Shown piece by piece: positions 45,056 through 55,850 of a stretch of 64,000 nt of DNA. The position numbers were made by a program, and so were the translations under genes. The DNA is from Gnetum montanum (taxonomy: Eukaryota > Streptophyta > Gnetopsida > Gnetales > Gnetaceae): NCBI GenBank assembly GCA_015680685.1, contig MNCI01035715.1, forward strand, positions 1 to 64,000. The letters run 5' to 3'. Below the pieces are notes generated by a model. The model was not told where the DNA came from. It worked only from the letters and a program-made list of their open reading frames with translations, and did not search any database. The first letter of the stretch is position 1, and the number at the start of each line of letters is the position of its first letter.

Positions 45056-45359
45056 AAATTGACTCTTCCATGCCACAATGGTGTTTTATACAAAATGGAC
45101 ACATCATGACAAAACAACAAAATTGGGAAAACTCATGTAGTTCATAGAGGCAGTGGCTCTTCCATGGGTCACTTCCCCTTGTTGTCAGGCTTCTAGAATT
45201 TATAGTAATTTAGGAGCACCTACAACTTTTCATCCTTCATTCTTGGATCATGTACCATCCAAGCTGATAAGCCAATGTGTGATGGAACTGATACATCCCA
45301 TGGACATGACAGCTATGGGAATATATTATTTGCTTTCACAAATCATGTTGCAAACTACT

Positions 45360-46670
45360 GTCATTCCTCCTTGAAGGCCTTGGCCTTTTCTTTCAATTCA
45401 TGGTAATCTATCAATCTTTTGGCTAGGTCTAAGGCTACATCTCATTTCTCATGGTAGTGAGCCCTAATTGCTTTCAATTCCAAGTTTGCCATGTGAAGTT
45501 TTAATAGAGCACATTTTCTATCTACAAACTCTTTTTTGTATAGCATATAGGTAGCTGCTACTTGCTATTCTAGCTTGTTTATGGGTCGACCTATTGTTAA
45601 CATGGCAAGGTTAGTGTAGCAAAGGTTAGCTAATGCCATATATTCTTTAAAATCTTCAATCTATAGATCCTTGTTTTTTACTTCCACTTGGTGGACCAAG
45701 GCATAACTATCCAAGATTGGCTGCTAGTCAGGGTTTTGCGCTAACATGGAACTGATGAAGGCTTTTGCCATATGGATTTCTTTTCCATCAATATGCCTAT
45801 ACATGCCAACTTGGTCCTAGAAGTTTTTCTTTAACTTTTCATGTTTCTTGGCCTTGTTTTTCCACGTGATTACCTTGATTACAAATTTTTGATGTATTGC
45901 ATGCACCTCCTCTATTAAGAATATTTAGTTCTCTCTAGCCAATCTACTTATATACTGGTTAATCCTTACTAATTGCTCCCTCAACTAGTGGATACTTTCT
46001 TCCAAAATGTTCTTCTATTTCTCAACAGTGGTCAACCTAGCATTATTAGTAGCAAACTATTTTTTTCTCTTCTTATGTGGTGGTCAATGCCTTTGCATGG
46101 GCATATGCTTGAGCTTCAATAGCTAAGGCATTCCAAACCACCTTCTCCTTTTCTTGCTCAATAGCTATGTTCTATTCAATTAATTAGTTCATCTACTCTA
46201 TTCAGAATTATTTTAGCTGGTCAAGCATGACAAATTGGAAAGGATCCCTTCTTTTGGTGGGGAATGAGCTCTTGTTGCAATTGATGCACTTCTACTTATG
46301 CTTGTTTCACCCTGGTCTCTACCATGATCAACTTTTCTTTTATGATGATGAGATCTAATTGCACTGTAGTGACATCCCTAGGGATGTTAAAAAGAGTTGT
46401 CATCACTTGTCTAGTTTGAAACAATCTATCATGTACATCCTCATGGACCACAAAATTCATTGAAGTTCCAACTAGCATTTGTGCATCTTTGGTCCTAATT
46501 AAGTTTACTAGGGGCTCAATAGGCACATTGAAAATTTTTTTAATGTGATTTGTTATTACTTCTGTTGCACTTGCCACATCTTGGTGCTACATGATCATAA
46601 CTATGGAATCTTCTCCTATTTCAAGCATCACTTGAAAAGATGCGGCATTTCCAAAGATTTTCTATGACCA
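45360..46670 (-). pseudogene. Coiled-coil-like protein remnant, family unknown
   Basis: On the minus strand a coherent coding track of about 435 codons can be followed with roughly ten stops and two frameshifts, mostly of transition type. Pieces include VITNHIKKIFNVPIEPLVNL, FVVHEDVHDRLFQTRQVM, IEEVHAIHQKFVIKVITWKN, KDL-IEDFKEYMALANLCYT, LAMLTIGRPINKLE and FVDRKCALLKLHMANLELK. High Leu/Lys/Glu content and heptad-like spacing suggest long helices. It adjoins the 3' region of the truncated Athila-like element (44946-45055) on the same strand, in the position where env-like frames occur, but has no visible signal peptide or membrane segment. Could be a retrotransposon accessory protein or a captured host fragment. 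Confidence 0.5.
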
Positions 46671-46929
46671 TTAGGCTTCTCCTCTTGATTGTAAAGAAAT
46701 ATGTTCCATTAATGGGTTTGGCAAGAACTATGGCTGCACAACATCATTGATGACTCAGAAGAGGTTTGATTTGTCTCTACTTCCCCAACTAAGAGTTTTT
46801 GCTATGCATTGTAGATGGCTTATTGAGGGCTAGTAATCTTATGGCGGTGGTGGTGGAACTTATGTCTCTTGTTGCTACTTTGACTCTTACTCTATTTCCT
46901 TCTCTAAAAATCATCAAAGAATCAAGAGA

Positions 46930-48470
46930 GAAAAGTAGTGATCATAACTGCAAGAGGTGAAAAGAAGTTGAACATCCCTACTAAAGGGATGAGGGCAAGA
47001 TTGTTGTAGTAGATAAAGTTGCAGAAACTAAATCAGATGATGATGATGGGTGTGACATCTACCAATATGAACATCCTAAGGGATGCTACCCCATCATGTC
47101 ACACTTACAAAAATCTGGGATGTATGCTCTAAATCTACAACTAGCAAAAAGGTAGATACCCAAAAGATTGCCTTATCCTCAAGGAAATCCCATGTAGTTC
47201 CATCAGCAACAATAATATTATCCAAGTGGAACTCAACCACAACTATACGAGCAATATCAATAGTGACACCAAAAAAAATCATGGGGGATGCCACCACCAA
47301 GGTAGCAGTACCCTTATAGGTAATGAAATCCATATGGGTATTACATTCAACAACCCCTATCTCCACATGGCTCTTCTAGTCATGCTTTTTCTTTCTAACA
47401 TCACTAACATCCTCTTGAATACTATAGAGCTCATTCTCCACATTCCAAGATGGATGCGACATTTTATCCTTATCCTACTCCTATTTTTGCACCTGTTCCT
47501 CCATCCATAATGCAACTACCATCTACTCCATCCATGCAGAATGAACTTTCAGCCCAACTATAGCAATGTAGTGCTACCGAGGCCATCAATCTAAAAATGG
47601 TTGATCAACTGAGGGGTTTAGAATCTCTTGCTTGTAAAAGGCCATTCTTTCAAACCAATAGCTATACTAAGCACTCACAGACTTAGGTAGCTAGTAACCT
47701 TGCTCCTCCTTCATCTTTTACAACTCATTACATGAAGTCCCCTTTAGACCAAATGCCATCCAAAATCCATACTATTATGCTCACCCATGCCATATCTGTT
47801 TGAATCCAGGCTAGAAACCTTCCAAGAAAATTAGTTGATCTTGTAAGTCCCTTTATCTATTTATAGATTATTTGAAGTGAACCATGTAAGGCTCTTCCTG
47901 ATTCAGGTTCCAATGTATACTTGATCTCTCATGAGATGTATACTTCCTGGAACCTACTACCTCTCAAGAAAAAGCGATATCAAATTGGAATTGGTAGACT
48001 AGTCCATCACTGTTTCATTAGGACTAGTCAAAGACATTATGACCACTATCTATGGGTGGCCTTATCCTATCAATTTCCTAGTAATCAAGGTTGAAAACTA
48101 CAAAAGGGACTTTCCAATCATTATGGGAAGGGCATGGTTAAGCACTATTGATGTAAGAATGGACATTAGAGATCTTTCCCTAAAGATATCTAAAGAAAAT
48201 GCATTTGGAAAGATCAAAAAGAGACAAGTTCCATGCATTGCATAAACCAATAAAGGGTCCAATTATGTGTAAAAACTCTAGTCCATGAAATGAGCATCTA
48301 TTTCTACATGCAAGTAGTATGCACAAGAGGTACTGCTAGTCCTAGTCATATTTAGAACTATGGAGGTGAAGAGCATGTATGTTTAGATGAAGAAGTATTA
48401 CAACCAGGTGGAGATGGAGTGGATGAAGAGGAAGATCAATCTAGCTATAAAAGTATAGGAAATCATTAGC
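46930..48470 (+). pseudogene. Athila-like gag C-terminus and protease
   Basis: Collinear on the plus strand with 29600-28060 of the minus-strand element. It reads DDDDGCDIYQYEHPKGC, a Gln/Tyr/Pro-rich linker, then protease pieces PCKALPDSGSNVYLISHEMY (D-S-G-S active loop), YPINFLVIKVENYKRDF and IIMGRAWLSTIDVRM, ending at 48245. One frameshift inside the protease flap and many stops upstream. The sequence breaks off at the N at 48473. Confidence 0.8.
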
Positions 48471-48473
48471 CAN

Positions 48474-48645
48474 TGTTCATACTCTTTCTAGTTTACCATA
48501 GTTTGATGGAATCGATCACAAAATTCAATGTAGAATTCCTTGACATCCTTGTCAACTTACCTTAGAAATTTCAACTTCATAATGGTTTCTTTCCTTTGAT
48601 GAGATTGCTCAAATTTTCTCTTCAACTTGTATTTCATTAGATCCT
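48474..48645 (-). other. 172-base inverted copy between two Ns (probable misjoin)
   Basis: The reverse complement of this segment equals 48828-48999 with about one mismatch. It is bounded by single Ns at 48473 and 48646, exactly as at 604/1186. A contig fragment placed in reverse is the simplest explanation. Confidence 0.85.
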
Positions 48646-48646
48646 N

Positions 48647-49440
48647 GAATCAATGCTTTTACAAGTTGGCTGAAGGCACTTGAGAGTTATTTTCAATTGG
48701 AAGAAGTGCCAAATAACTTGAGGGCACCTATTTTTGAATCAAGATTAGAAGGTATGACTTCTACTTGCTAGGAAAAGGAATCCCAGGGTTATGAAAGATG
48801 AAACAGTCAACCTATCAAAGATTAGGATCTAATGAAATACAAGTTGAAGAGAAAATTTGAACAATCTCATCAAAGGAAAGAAACCATTATGAAGTTGAAA
48901 TTTCTAAGGTAAGTTGACAAGGATGTCAAGGAATTCTACATTGAATTTTGTGATCGATTCCATCAAACTATGGTAAACTAGAAAGAGTATGAACAATATT
49001 TAATATTTTTAGAAGGTCTTAAAATGGTGTATTAAAAAGATTTATCCTTTTATAAGCCACAAACCCTTGATAAGGCTTATGATTTGGCACTCAAGGATGA
49101 GAAGAAATTAGGTGGATTTGGAAATAGTAGCAAATAAATTCTAAGGAAAAGAAGAAGGGATCTAGATCTAATAAGGGATCCAAGTTTGAATATAAAGACC
49201 AGGAGAATAGCCAAGATAAGAAGATTGAAAGAGTTTATGAGAAGGACAAAGCCAAGAAGGAACAAGGCAAGGAAGGCAAGGGTCAAGGTAGTAGTTCATT
49301 AAAACTATAGTGCTTCAACTATGGAGAATTGGGATACAAGCAATGGGAATGTCCACTTCACAAGAAAGCTAAGGGTAAAGATGTACAAACCATGGAGGTG
49401 GAGGAGACATTAAGCCAAGTTGTTTAGAGAGGTAATACTG
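48647..49440 (+). pseudogene. Gag of a chromovirus-like element
   Basis: Frame shows FTSWLKALESYFQLEEVPNN, LMKYKLKRKFEQSHQRKE, KEFYIEFCDRFHQTMVN and YEQYLIFLEGLK, then a Lys-rich stretch and a zinc knuckle CFNYGELGYKQWECP at about 49312 (C-x2-Y-x4-Y-x4-C: second Cys and the His both became Tyr by transition). This is the gag/nucleocapsid pattern of gypsy chromoviruses. A dozen stops or shifts. It leads without a break into the protease at 49.55 kb. Confidence 0.8.
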
Positions 49441-49499
49441 ATGCTCCAAAGATAGAAGATGTTTTTGAATTAAATTCTTGTGCATTCATGGAGAATGTC

Positions 49500-50160
49500 A
49501 ATAGATGAGATGATCTTGATAGGAAATTATTGTTTTGGATGGGGACTAGTTATTTGCTTAATGGGGAATGGTTTCATGTTTTGATTAATGGGGGAGCCTA
49601 AGAAAATGTTATTTCTTCTAGAACAATTGTTAAATTGGGTTTAGTAACTAATCCTCATTCAAGACCTTATAAGGTGCATTGGTTGTCTAAATATTTTTCC
49701 CAAGAGGTGAGGGAACAATGTACTTTGAAATTTAAAATTGAAAATTTTCATGATGTTGTGAAGTGTGATGTTCTTCCAATAGATTGTGTTGATGTAATTC
49801 TTAGTAGACCTTGGGATTTTGACAATGGTGCTCAGTTTGATGGAGTAAGAAATGTTTGGAGTGTAGTTAGACATGATGAAATCCATGATTTGATTCCTTT
49901 GATAGTTGAAAAAGTGAGGTAGCAAAGCTCACTTAATGTTTCTTTAATGCTTCTAGGAGAAAAGGAATATATTAAGGAACATGATGAAACTAGTTTTGGT
50001 TTTGTTGTTATGAAAACAATTACTACTAACCATGATGATGTGCAGGTTGAACTTCCTATAGGTGTGCTAAGCTTGGAGGACAATTTTCCAAAGATATTTA
50101 AGAAAGAAGCTGAAAGGTCTAATGAAGTAGAGATTAGAGAAAATAATTTTTAAGTATTTA
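49500..50160 (+). pseudogene. Protease of the chromovirus-like element
   Basis: Contains the active loop as VLINGGA-ENVIS (Asp of D-G-G-S now Asn), SRTIVKLGLVTNPHSRPYKV, CDVLPIDCVDVILSRPWDF and GVRNVWSVVRHD, the distinctive chromovirus protease and its tail. The linker continues as VMKTITTNHDDVQVELPIGV and LSLEDNFPKIFKKE, where RT would normally start within a few dozen codons. RT is not found. Confidence 0.85.
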
Positions 50161-50617
50161 TTATTGAGTAAGAGAGTGCTCAATACTTAAAAGTTTTGGA
50201 AGAAGGAACCAAGAGTTTCATCAAAAAGATCAAGAAATCTTCATAGTCCAAGATGGTGTATGTTGCTATTCAAGAAGAGTTCTTATCTCATAAGTTATGG
50301 GAGGTAAAAGATCAAGGCTAAAGGAGTGACAAAGATGAAGGGGATTCCTCAAGAAGGATCAAGAGCATCACCAGAGGGTATGATACTCATTCTTTGTGTA
50401 ATTTTTCTATACCTTATGGTAAGGGAAAGAAGATTCTTTACCAAGTTGAGGCTATCTCATGGGAGGGAGATGAGTCTTCTAGCCAAGGTATGTGGAAGAA
50501 TGATTTCTTGGGTGATGAATATGATGCTCAAGTAATAGGGGAGAATTTATCTTTTGAGTTGTACCTCCAAAGTGGATTGTAGACATTGTTGATGATTCCC
50601 TAAAAGAAGATATACCA
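50161..50617 (+). other. Degenerate linker between protease and the new open frame
   Basis: Two overlapping short frames (50326-50535, 50394-50582), with a segment ILYQVEAISWEGDESSSQG. No RT motif is present in any frame. Confidence 0.4.
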
Positions 50618-51301
50618 TTGGAGTTGGAGACTCCTATGTGGGATCTTGAAGCTAGAAGCTTTGATGAGATTAGAAAACCACATGTTAAAGATCAAGTTGA
50701 ACCAAAGATGGATAAGAGAAGCCATGAAGAGGTAAGTGAGTCTACGCTTTACCTTGGAGATGGTAGTAATGTATCTTATGTGGAACATAGTGTGTTAGAT
50801 TCTAGTTTTTCACTTCATCTTGGTAGTGGTTTGTTCCATTGTGATTATGAGCATCATGATCATTGTGGTGATTGTGATGAAGTTTTGAGTTATGTTGTGC
50901 ATGATGGAAGTAATGTGAATTTTGATGCCATTATTGGTAAGAGCAAGACTAATAATGGTAATTTTCCTAATGATTATGGCTATAGTAGTAGTCACTATGA
51001 GAAGATCCTTGTTGATGTTAATATGAATATTAATAGTAATGAAATTTATTGTCTTAGCTATGAAACAGATGGACAACATGAAGGAAACCTAAATTGTGAT
51101 TTTGATGGTGGAGGAAGGATGAGCAAGAGACTTTTCCACACCAAGATGAACAATGTTGAGTTTTTGTATGATAAGACTTTTCATGTTGACATTGGAAAAA
51201 GTCCATTTGAGGTAAATTATGGATTTTGTCCAAAGATGGTGGACACTTTAAAGAGCTTTCATGGTGAAGCTCAACTTAGTGTTGATTTGTACAAGAGATG
51301 A
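50618..51301 (+). CDS. 227-codon open frame: novel acidic Cys/His domain fused to integrase tail
   Basis: The longest uninterrupted frame in the window, ATG at 50618, TGA at 51299-51301. Residues 1-170 match no domain I know: acidic, rich in Asp, Asn, Gly, Ser and His, with a Cys/His cluster at 74-86 (FHCDYEHHDHCGDC) and two GSNV repeats (49-52, 97-100). Residues 178-227 are the end of a chromovirus integrase core (EFLYDKTFHVDIGKSPFEVN). It follows the chromovirus protease on the same strand and precedes the integrase C-terminus. RT, RNase H and most of integrase are absent, so the frame fills the gap. It may be translated as part of a non-autonomous element, or be a chance survivor. Confidence 0.5.
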   Translation: MELETPMWDLEARSFDEIRKPHVKDQVEPKMDKRSHEEVSESTLYLGDGSNVSYVEHSVLDSSFSLHLGSGLFHCDYEHHDHCGDCDEVLSYVVHDGSNVNFDAIIGKSKTNNGNFPNDYGYSSSHYEKILVDVNMNINSNEIYCLSYETDGQHEGNLNCDFDGGGRMSKRLFHTKMNNVEFLYDKTFHVDIGKSPFEVNYGFCPKMVDTLKSFHGEAQLSVDLYKR

Positions 51302-51840
51302 GGGATCTCCATGCACAAGTAAAATCAAATCTTGAGAAGAAGACTAAAGAGAAAGTCCTCAAGAGGAATGAGGCCAAGAGGAATCCTATTTTTGTTGTTT
51401 GTGATTTAGTTTAGGTGCACTTGAAGGAGAAGTGATTAAGAGGTGTTAACTTCTCCAAATTGAAAGCTAAGAAGATGGGGCCTTTAAAAATCAAGGCTAT
51501 GATTAATGATAATGCTTTTGAGATTGATTTACCAAACGATGTTGGTATGTATTTTGTGTTTAATGTTTTAGATCTTGTGTACTATCATGGCCTAGTTGAT
51601 GAGAAGACCATACAAGGTAGCATCGATGAGTTGAATGGGGCTATTGATTAGTCTAAGCATTTGGTGGAGAGAAAGGAAATCGTACTCAAGCAGAGAAAAG
51701 ATTCTAGCACATGGGGAGTCAAGAGGTATGAATATTTGATCCATTAAGAGGATCAATCCACTGATGATGTTGTATGGGTCCATGATACCAAACTTGTTGA
51801 TTGGGGGATCACTTTAACTCCTACTTCCTTGTTCACATGA
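51302..51840 (+). pseudogene. Integrase C-terminus of the chromovirus-like element
   Basis: Continues the open frame after one stop: MRDLHAQVKSNLEKKTKEK, then VCDLV-VHLKEK, FSKLKAKKMGPLKIKAMIND and NAFEIDLPNDVGMYFVFNVL, the GPY/F-type C-terminal domain (G-P-L-K here) and the F-N-V-x-D-L end of chromovirus integrase. Whether a chromodomain followed is not visible. The remaining 150 bases, to the LTR at 51896, encode a decayed tail. Confidence 0.85.
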
Positions 51841-51895
51841 GTTCACTTTTGAAGGGTGAAAGACCTAGTAGGAATAGCTCTTTTGATTTCCTTAT

Positions 51896-52755
51896 TGATG
51901 AGTCACGTTTTCTAGGTTATGTCGATGCAGCCACATTGACATGACATTTGATGTGTTGACATGGCCTCATTGATGTAATGTCTATTTTTGCCTATAAATA
52001 TGTGCTCACCCATTGTTTTTATGACATATGTTATCATAATTTTAGTAGAAATCATGTAGTTTTGTTGCTTGAAAGTTAGAATATTTTTCTAAGTTTCTAT
52101 AGTAGGAGTCAAAGAGTATATGAATCTTTATTCAAGCACTATTGTTCTTGAGCATAGCAGTGTGTGTGGTAATAAAGATGAGCTTTCTAATAAACCTTGC
52201 AACACTTTGAAATAGATTATTTGTTCATTTATGCATTTAATGTTTTATACAATTTCCTTTAATGATTTTAATAATTAAGTAATCAACTAAGCTAAATTAA
52301 GGTAAATTAAATAGTGATTAATTAAGCACATAAGTACAACCACTTTGAGCATATGCTTGGCACTTGGTAATCCTAGTAACGCTTAGCGTTTGGTAACCCA
52401 GTAGTGTTGTACAGAAAGTGGAAATGGATGTTTATGTTATAGGATTAGTTAGGTGTAGTTAGTTGGATTTAAATTAGCAATTTAATTATTTTATTTTATT
52501 CATTATTCTTTACTCTATCCTTAGACAAATTAAACATAAAACATAAAAAATGATAAAAATCATATGCCTCAGTTATGCTTAACCATACCTTTGCATTTCA
52601 CAAGTGTAATTGGGAAGATAATGATTATAGCATTAGGTTCACTTCCTAGAGATTGGTGTACTTAGAAGACTATAAGTTCACGGAACTCGATTGGATCACA
52701 TGTAAATGCTTAGTGATCCATATGGTTGGGCGTAGGGCCTATTCATCACTCATCA
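51896..52755 (+). mobile_element. 5' LTR of another Athila-like element
   Basis: 860 bp from TGATGAGTCACG to ATCACTCATCA, with a TATA box (CTATAAATATG) at 51993 and an AATAAAGATGAGC block near 52172. A decayed primer site follows directly, so this is the 5' LTR. It begins 55 bases after the last recognisable integrase codon of the chromovirus-like element and therefore probably inserted into that element's 3' end. Confidence 0.88.
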
Positions 52756-52776
52756 TTAGCACTATTATCAAGGATT
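52756..52776 (+). promoter_or_regulatory. Primer-binding site, tRNA-Asp type, transition-decayed
   Basis: TTAGCACTATTATCAAGG aligned with TTGGCGCCGTTGCCGGGG differs only by G-to-A and C-to-T changes. Position directly after the LTR confirms the assignment. Confidence 0.75.
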
Positions 52777-53955
52777 TGTGGTTTGATACGTTCACTATCT
52801 ATGACTTAGTGAATATTATTTAAGATTTTTGGAATGAATCCTATGGTCACAATCATTTGAAAATAATTACAATTATAATTATAATTTAAGCACACTAAAT
52901 TTTTCTCTAATGCAAAATGTCTTCTTCTTACAGGCATGATGATTCAAAACCACTAGTGTCTTAAGAATTCAAAATGGTATACACTCATCTAGATGAGTTT
53001 GTATATGATTTCACCTTCATCCTACATCAGGATGAGCAACTGCAGTGGAGAGATATGAAGGATAATGTTGTGTTTCCTCCTAACCAATTTGTTCTTGGAA
53101 TGCTTCTCCAAAATCTTAAGAGGTTGGGCATCTAGAACCTCCATGATGAATACGTTATGCAAGACCATGACTATTGGGACTACCATCCCACAAAAACACA
53201 ACACAAACAAGATCAACACCAAGAGAAGCATCATGAAGCTACAAAAGGAAAACAGTTCACCAACTTCTTGATCCTATTGAACTAAGATGACAATGAGGAT
53301 CCTTCCTTTGGGAGTTCTCAACATGAAGATTTTCCACCCCTTGACTCTGGTGAATGGGAATTGAACTCAAATTTTTAGTTCACTATTAACAATCCAGGTT
53401 CAGGTAAAAGTGGGAGTTAAGGCAAGGACTCAAGAATCCATCATGATGATAGAAAATCTAATGATCATGGCTATGACAAGCAAAGAGGAGGTGGTAGATA
53501 CCATGGTGGTGGTAGTCCTTCTCCTTCTTTTTCCTCTTCATTTGCATCTTCTTCCTCCTCCTCTAAATCTAATTAAAACCACAAGGGATGAAACTGTAAT
53601 GAAGGTGAATAGTAAGATAATGATTATAGAACCTACCATGAATGAAGGGGTAGTAGGGAACATCATAGGCATAATTGAAATCATGATGATGATGAACCTT
53701 TATTGGCAACTTGAAGCATGTTGAATATTGCAGAGGTAGCCAAAATTCCAACTAGGCATATGAAAGATAGTAGAATCAAAAGGTTGGATATGAACAATAT
53801 CCTAAGATTTAAGGGGGGATATAACTCAAATCCATAGACCCATCTTCAAGCCTTTCATAATTCCTATGCCTTGTAGAACATAGAAAATAATTGGTAGAAA
53901 CTTAAGTTGTCCCCCAAGACACTCATAAAAGAAGTAGAAAGTTGGTACCGCTTGA
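52777..53955 (+). pseudogene. Gag N-terminal half of the Athila-like element
   Basis: Collinear with 31250-30150 (minus) of the full-length element. Pieces: VYTHLDEFVYDFTFILHQDE, MQDHDYWDYHPTKTQHKQDQ, EDFPPLDSGEWELNS, a Ser-run segment (SPSFSSSFASSSSSSKSN), MLNIAEVAKIPTRHMKDS and KLSPKTLIKEVESWYRL, after which homology stops near 53955. Frameshifts and stops throughout. The rest of this element has been separated by the following Tat-like LTR. Confidence 0.75.
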
Positions 53956-53977
53956 AACACCACCAATCTTAGGCTTC

Positions 53978-55824
53978 TGTAGTTCAATGAAAAATTTATC
54001 TAAGTGTCAAAAACTTGGGAAAAATTTTTCTAAGTTTGATGCTACGCTCTACGGTGTAGATAGCGTAGCACCACTAAGTCCTATTTTTTGCAAAATTTTT
54101 CTAAGTATCCTGCTATGATCCTTAGCATAGCCAGCATAGCACACACTTCCATGGCCAATCTACACAAATGTTAAGCCAGAAGTGGTCAAGGGTTGCTTAG
54201 GATGGACCAAATAGTTTGACAAATTTTCTATCTCCTAGACTATCAAACTCACTACGCTTCCCAGTGTACCCAGCTCGACACATGTCCCAGTTGCTAGTTT
54301 GCCCAAGTACCGAGTTAAAGTTTGTCAAAAGTGCTCAGGATGGACAAAATAGTTTGGAAACTTTTCTATCTTTTGAGTTGCTATGTTGCACAGCGTAGTA
54401 AGCTTGACATAGGTTTTAGGGCCCAATTTTGCCTAAGTGTTGGACAAGGATCTGTCAAGCTAGCTCAACATGGAAGATGCATTTAGCAATTTTCTAACTT
54501 CCAAGGTTGCCTATCCTGCTACGCCCCATAGCTTGGCCAGTGTTCCATGAAGAAACATTGTAGATTTTATTAAAATCAATCAAAGTATCCCTACTACGTT
54601 GTGCTACGCTATGCAGCATAGCTAGTGTGACAAGTCAAAATTTGTAAAATTTTACTAAGTGTTCTTGCTATGATTTGCTATGTTGTGCAGTGTAGCTAGC
54701 TTGATAGCAAGAAAATGCCTTTGATAGCCTTGAAAAGTCTATAGAACTCAACATCAACCTTCATCTCAACTAAGATATCCCTCTGATGGCCAATATTAGT
54801 AGTTTTCATTTCTTTTGCACCCCCCATTGATCCTTGAAATTGTCCCTACGCTTAACCCTACTCGGAAGAGGGGGAAGACGTAGTCCTGGAGTATAGTCTC
54901 TAAGTTGCATTGATTTGAAACTATTTGTAGGTACATGGTGGTCTCTTAGACTTTGGCACATGTAGTCTGGGTAGTGTGGTCACAATTTGACAATCTTTGG
55001 GTACTCATTGCTATCCTTCAAAGCATGAAACTTTGCTATAAATAGTGTAACATGTTAGCATGACCCGTCTATGCTCATGCCACATGGCACCCATGCCATG
55101 TGGCATCCAATCCACATTTCACGCCAAACCTAGCCCTATAAATACCCCAACATTTAGTACTTTAGGGGTTGGCAAATTAGAAGAGCATTAAGCATTTGAG
55201 CATTTCAAGTACTTTTTTGACTCCCATACTTGAGCACCCAAGCTTGATACCTTGGCAAGTACCAAGACACAATCTTCCATTGCACCTGTAGAGCATGATG
55301 ATAGCCAACCTAGTAGGTTCAACCTCTCTTGCAGCTACTAGCATCGTGTCTTAAACATCCCGAAGATTATAACCACATCGCTACACTATCACTATGCCTA
55401 TTTGACATTGCGTGCCATTTTCACCTCCTACTCAAGCAAAAGTTATGCTCCCTGGTTTTGGGGCAGTGCATTTCTCTACTCTCAAACTTTTGTTCCATTT
55501 CCTTTCTCAACATTTTTTTTCCAATTTTTAGTATAAATCTTGCATTTCTCTACTGTTAATATACGTTTGCACATTTACATTACTATTTTTGGGCCAAGAC
55601 TCTACGCTACGCTCTTGCCTGTTGTCCTGGCTTCCATGCATAACACTCCATAAACTTCTCTTACAAATAGTTATTTTTACACAGCGTAAGTCCTTGTTTG
55701 ATCAACCAGATCATTTAGGACACCTCGTTTCTATTTTCCCAGCATGGCCCTTGCATAGATTTAGGGTTAGGCTATATGCCCGTGGACCTCTCAATGTTCT
55801 AGCCATTGATGTTTTTGAACATCA
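53978..55824 (+). mobile_element. Long LTR of a Tat-like element (start approximate)
   Basis: Homology to Athila gag stops near 53955, and a primer site at 55831 sets the 3' end at about 55824 (ACATCA). The start is placed at TGTAGTTCAATG but is not proven. A TATA box (CCCTATAAATACCCC) is at 55137. The first 700 bases hold a degenerate internal repeat (separate entry). About 1.85 kb is a plausible size for a Tat LTR. The 3' LTR is not in the window. Confidence 0.55.
53995..54725. repeat. Degenerate array of GCTACGCT...CAGCGTAGC units in the LTR U3
   Basis: Seven or more imperfect units of about 60-105 bases, each with an AATTTTTCTAAGT-like A/T box, then a GCTACGCT or GCTATG motif and a partly complementary AGCGTAG/AGCATAGC motif 10-15 bases later, then a TTGACA/TTGATA box. 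Each pair can form a short stem (for example GCTACGCT...AGCGTAGC around 54041-54075). Confidence 0.6.
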
Positions 55825-55830
55825 TATTTT

Positions 55831-55850
55831 TTGGCACTAGAAGGAGGGCT
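55831..55850 (+). promoter_or_regulatory. Probable primer-binding site of the Tat-like element
   Basis: TTGGCACTAGAAGGAGGGCT lies six bases after the LTR end ATCA and resembles, with one transition (TGGCGC to TGGCAC), the primer site I associate with Tat/Retand-type elements. The tRNA is not assigned. Confidence 0.5.

Noticed and set aside
51896-52760. Solo LTR with target duplication
   Set aside because: CTTAT before and TTAGC after do not match, and the TTAGC is the start of a decayed primer site, so it is a 5' LTR.
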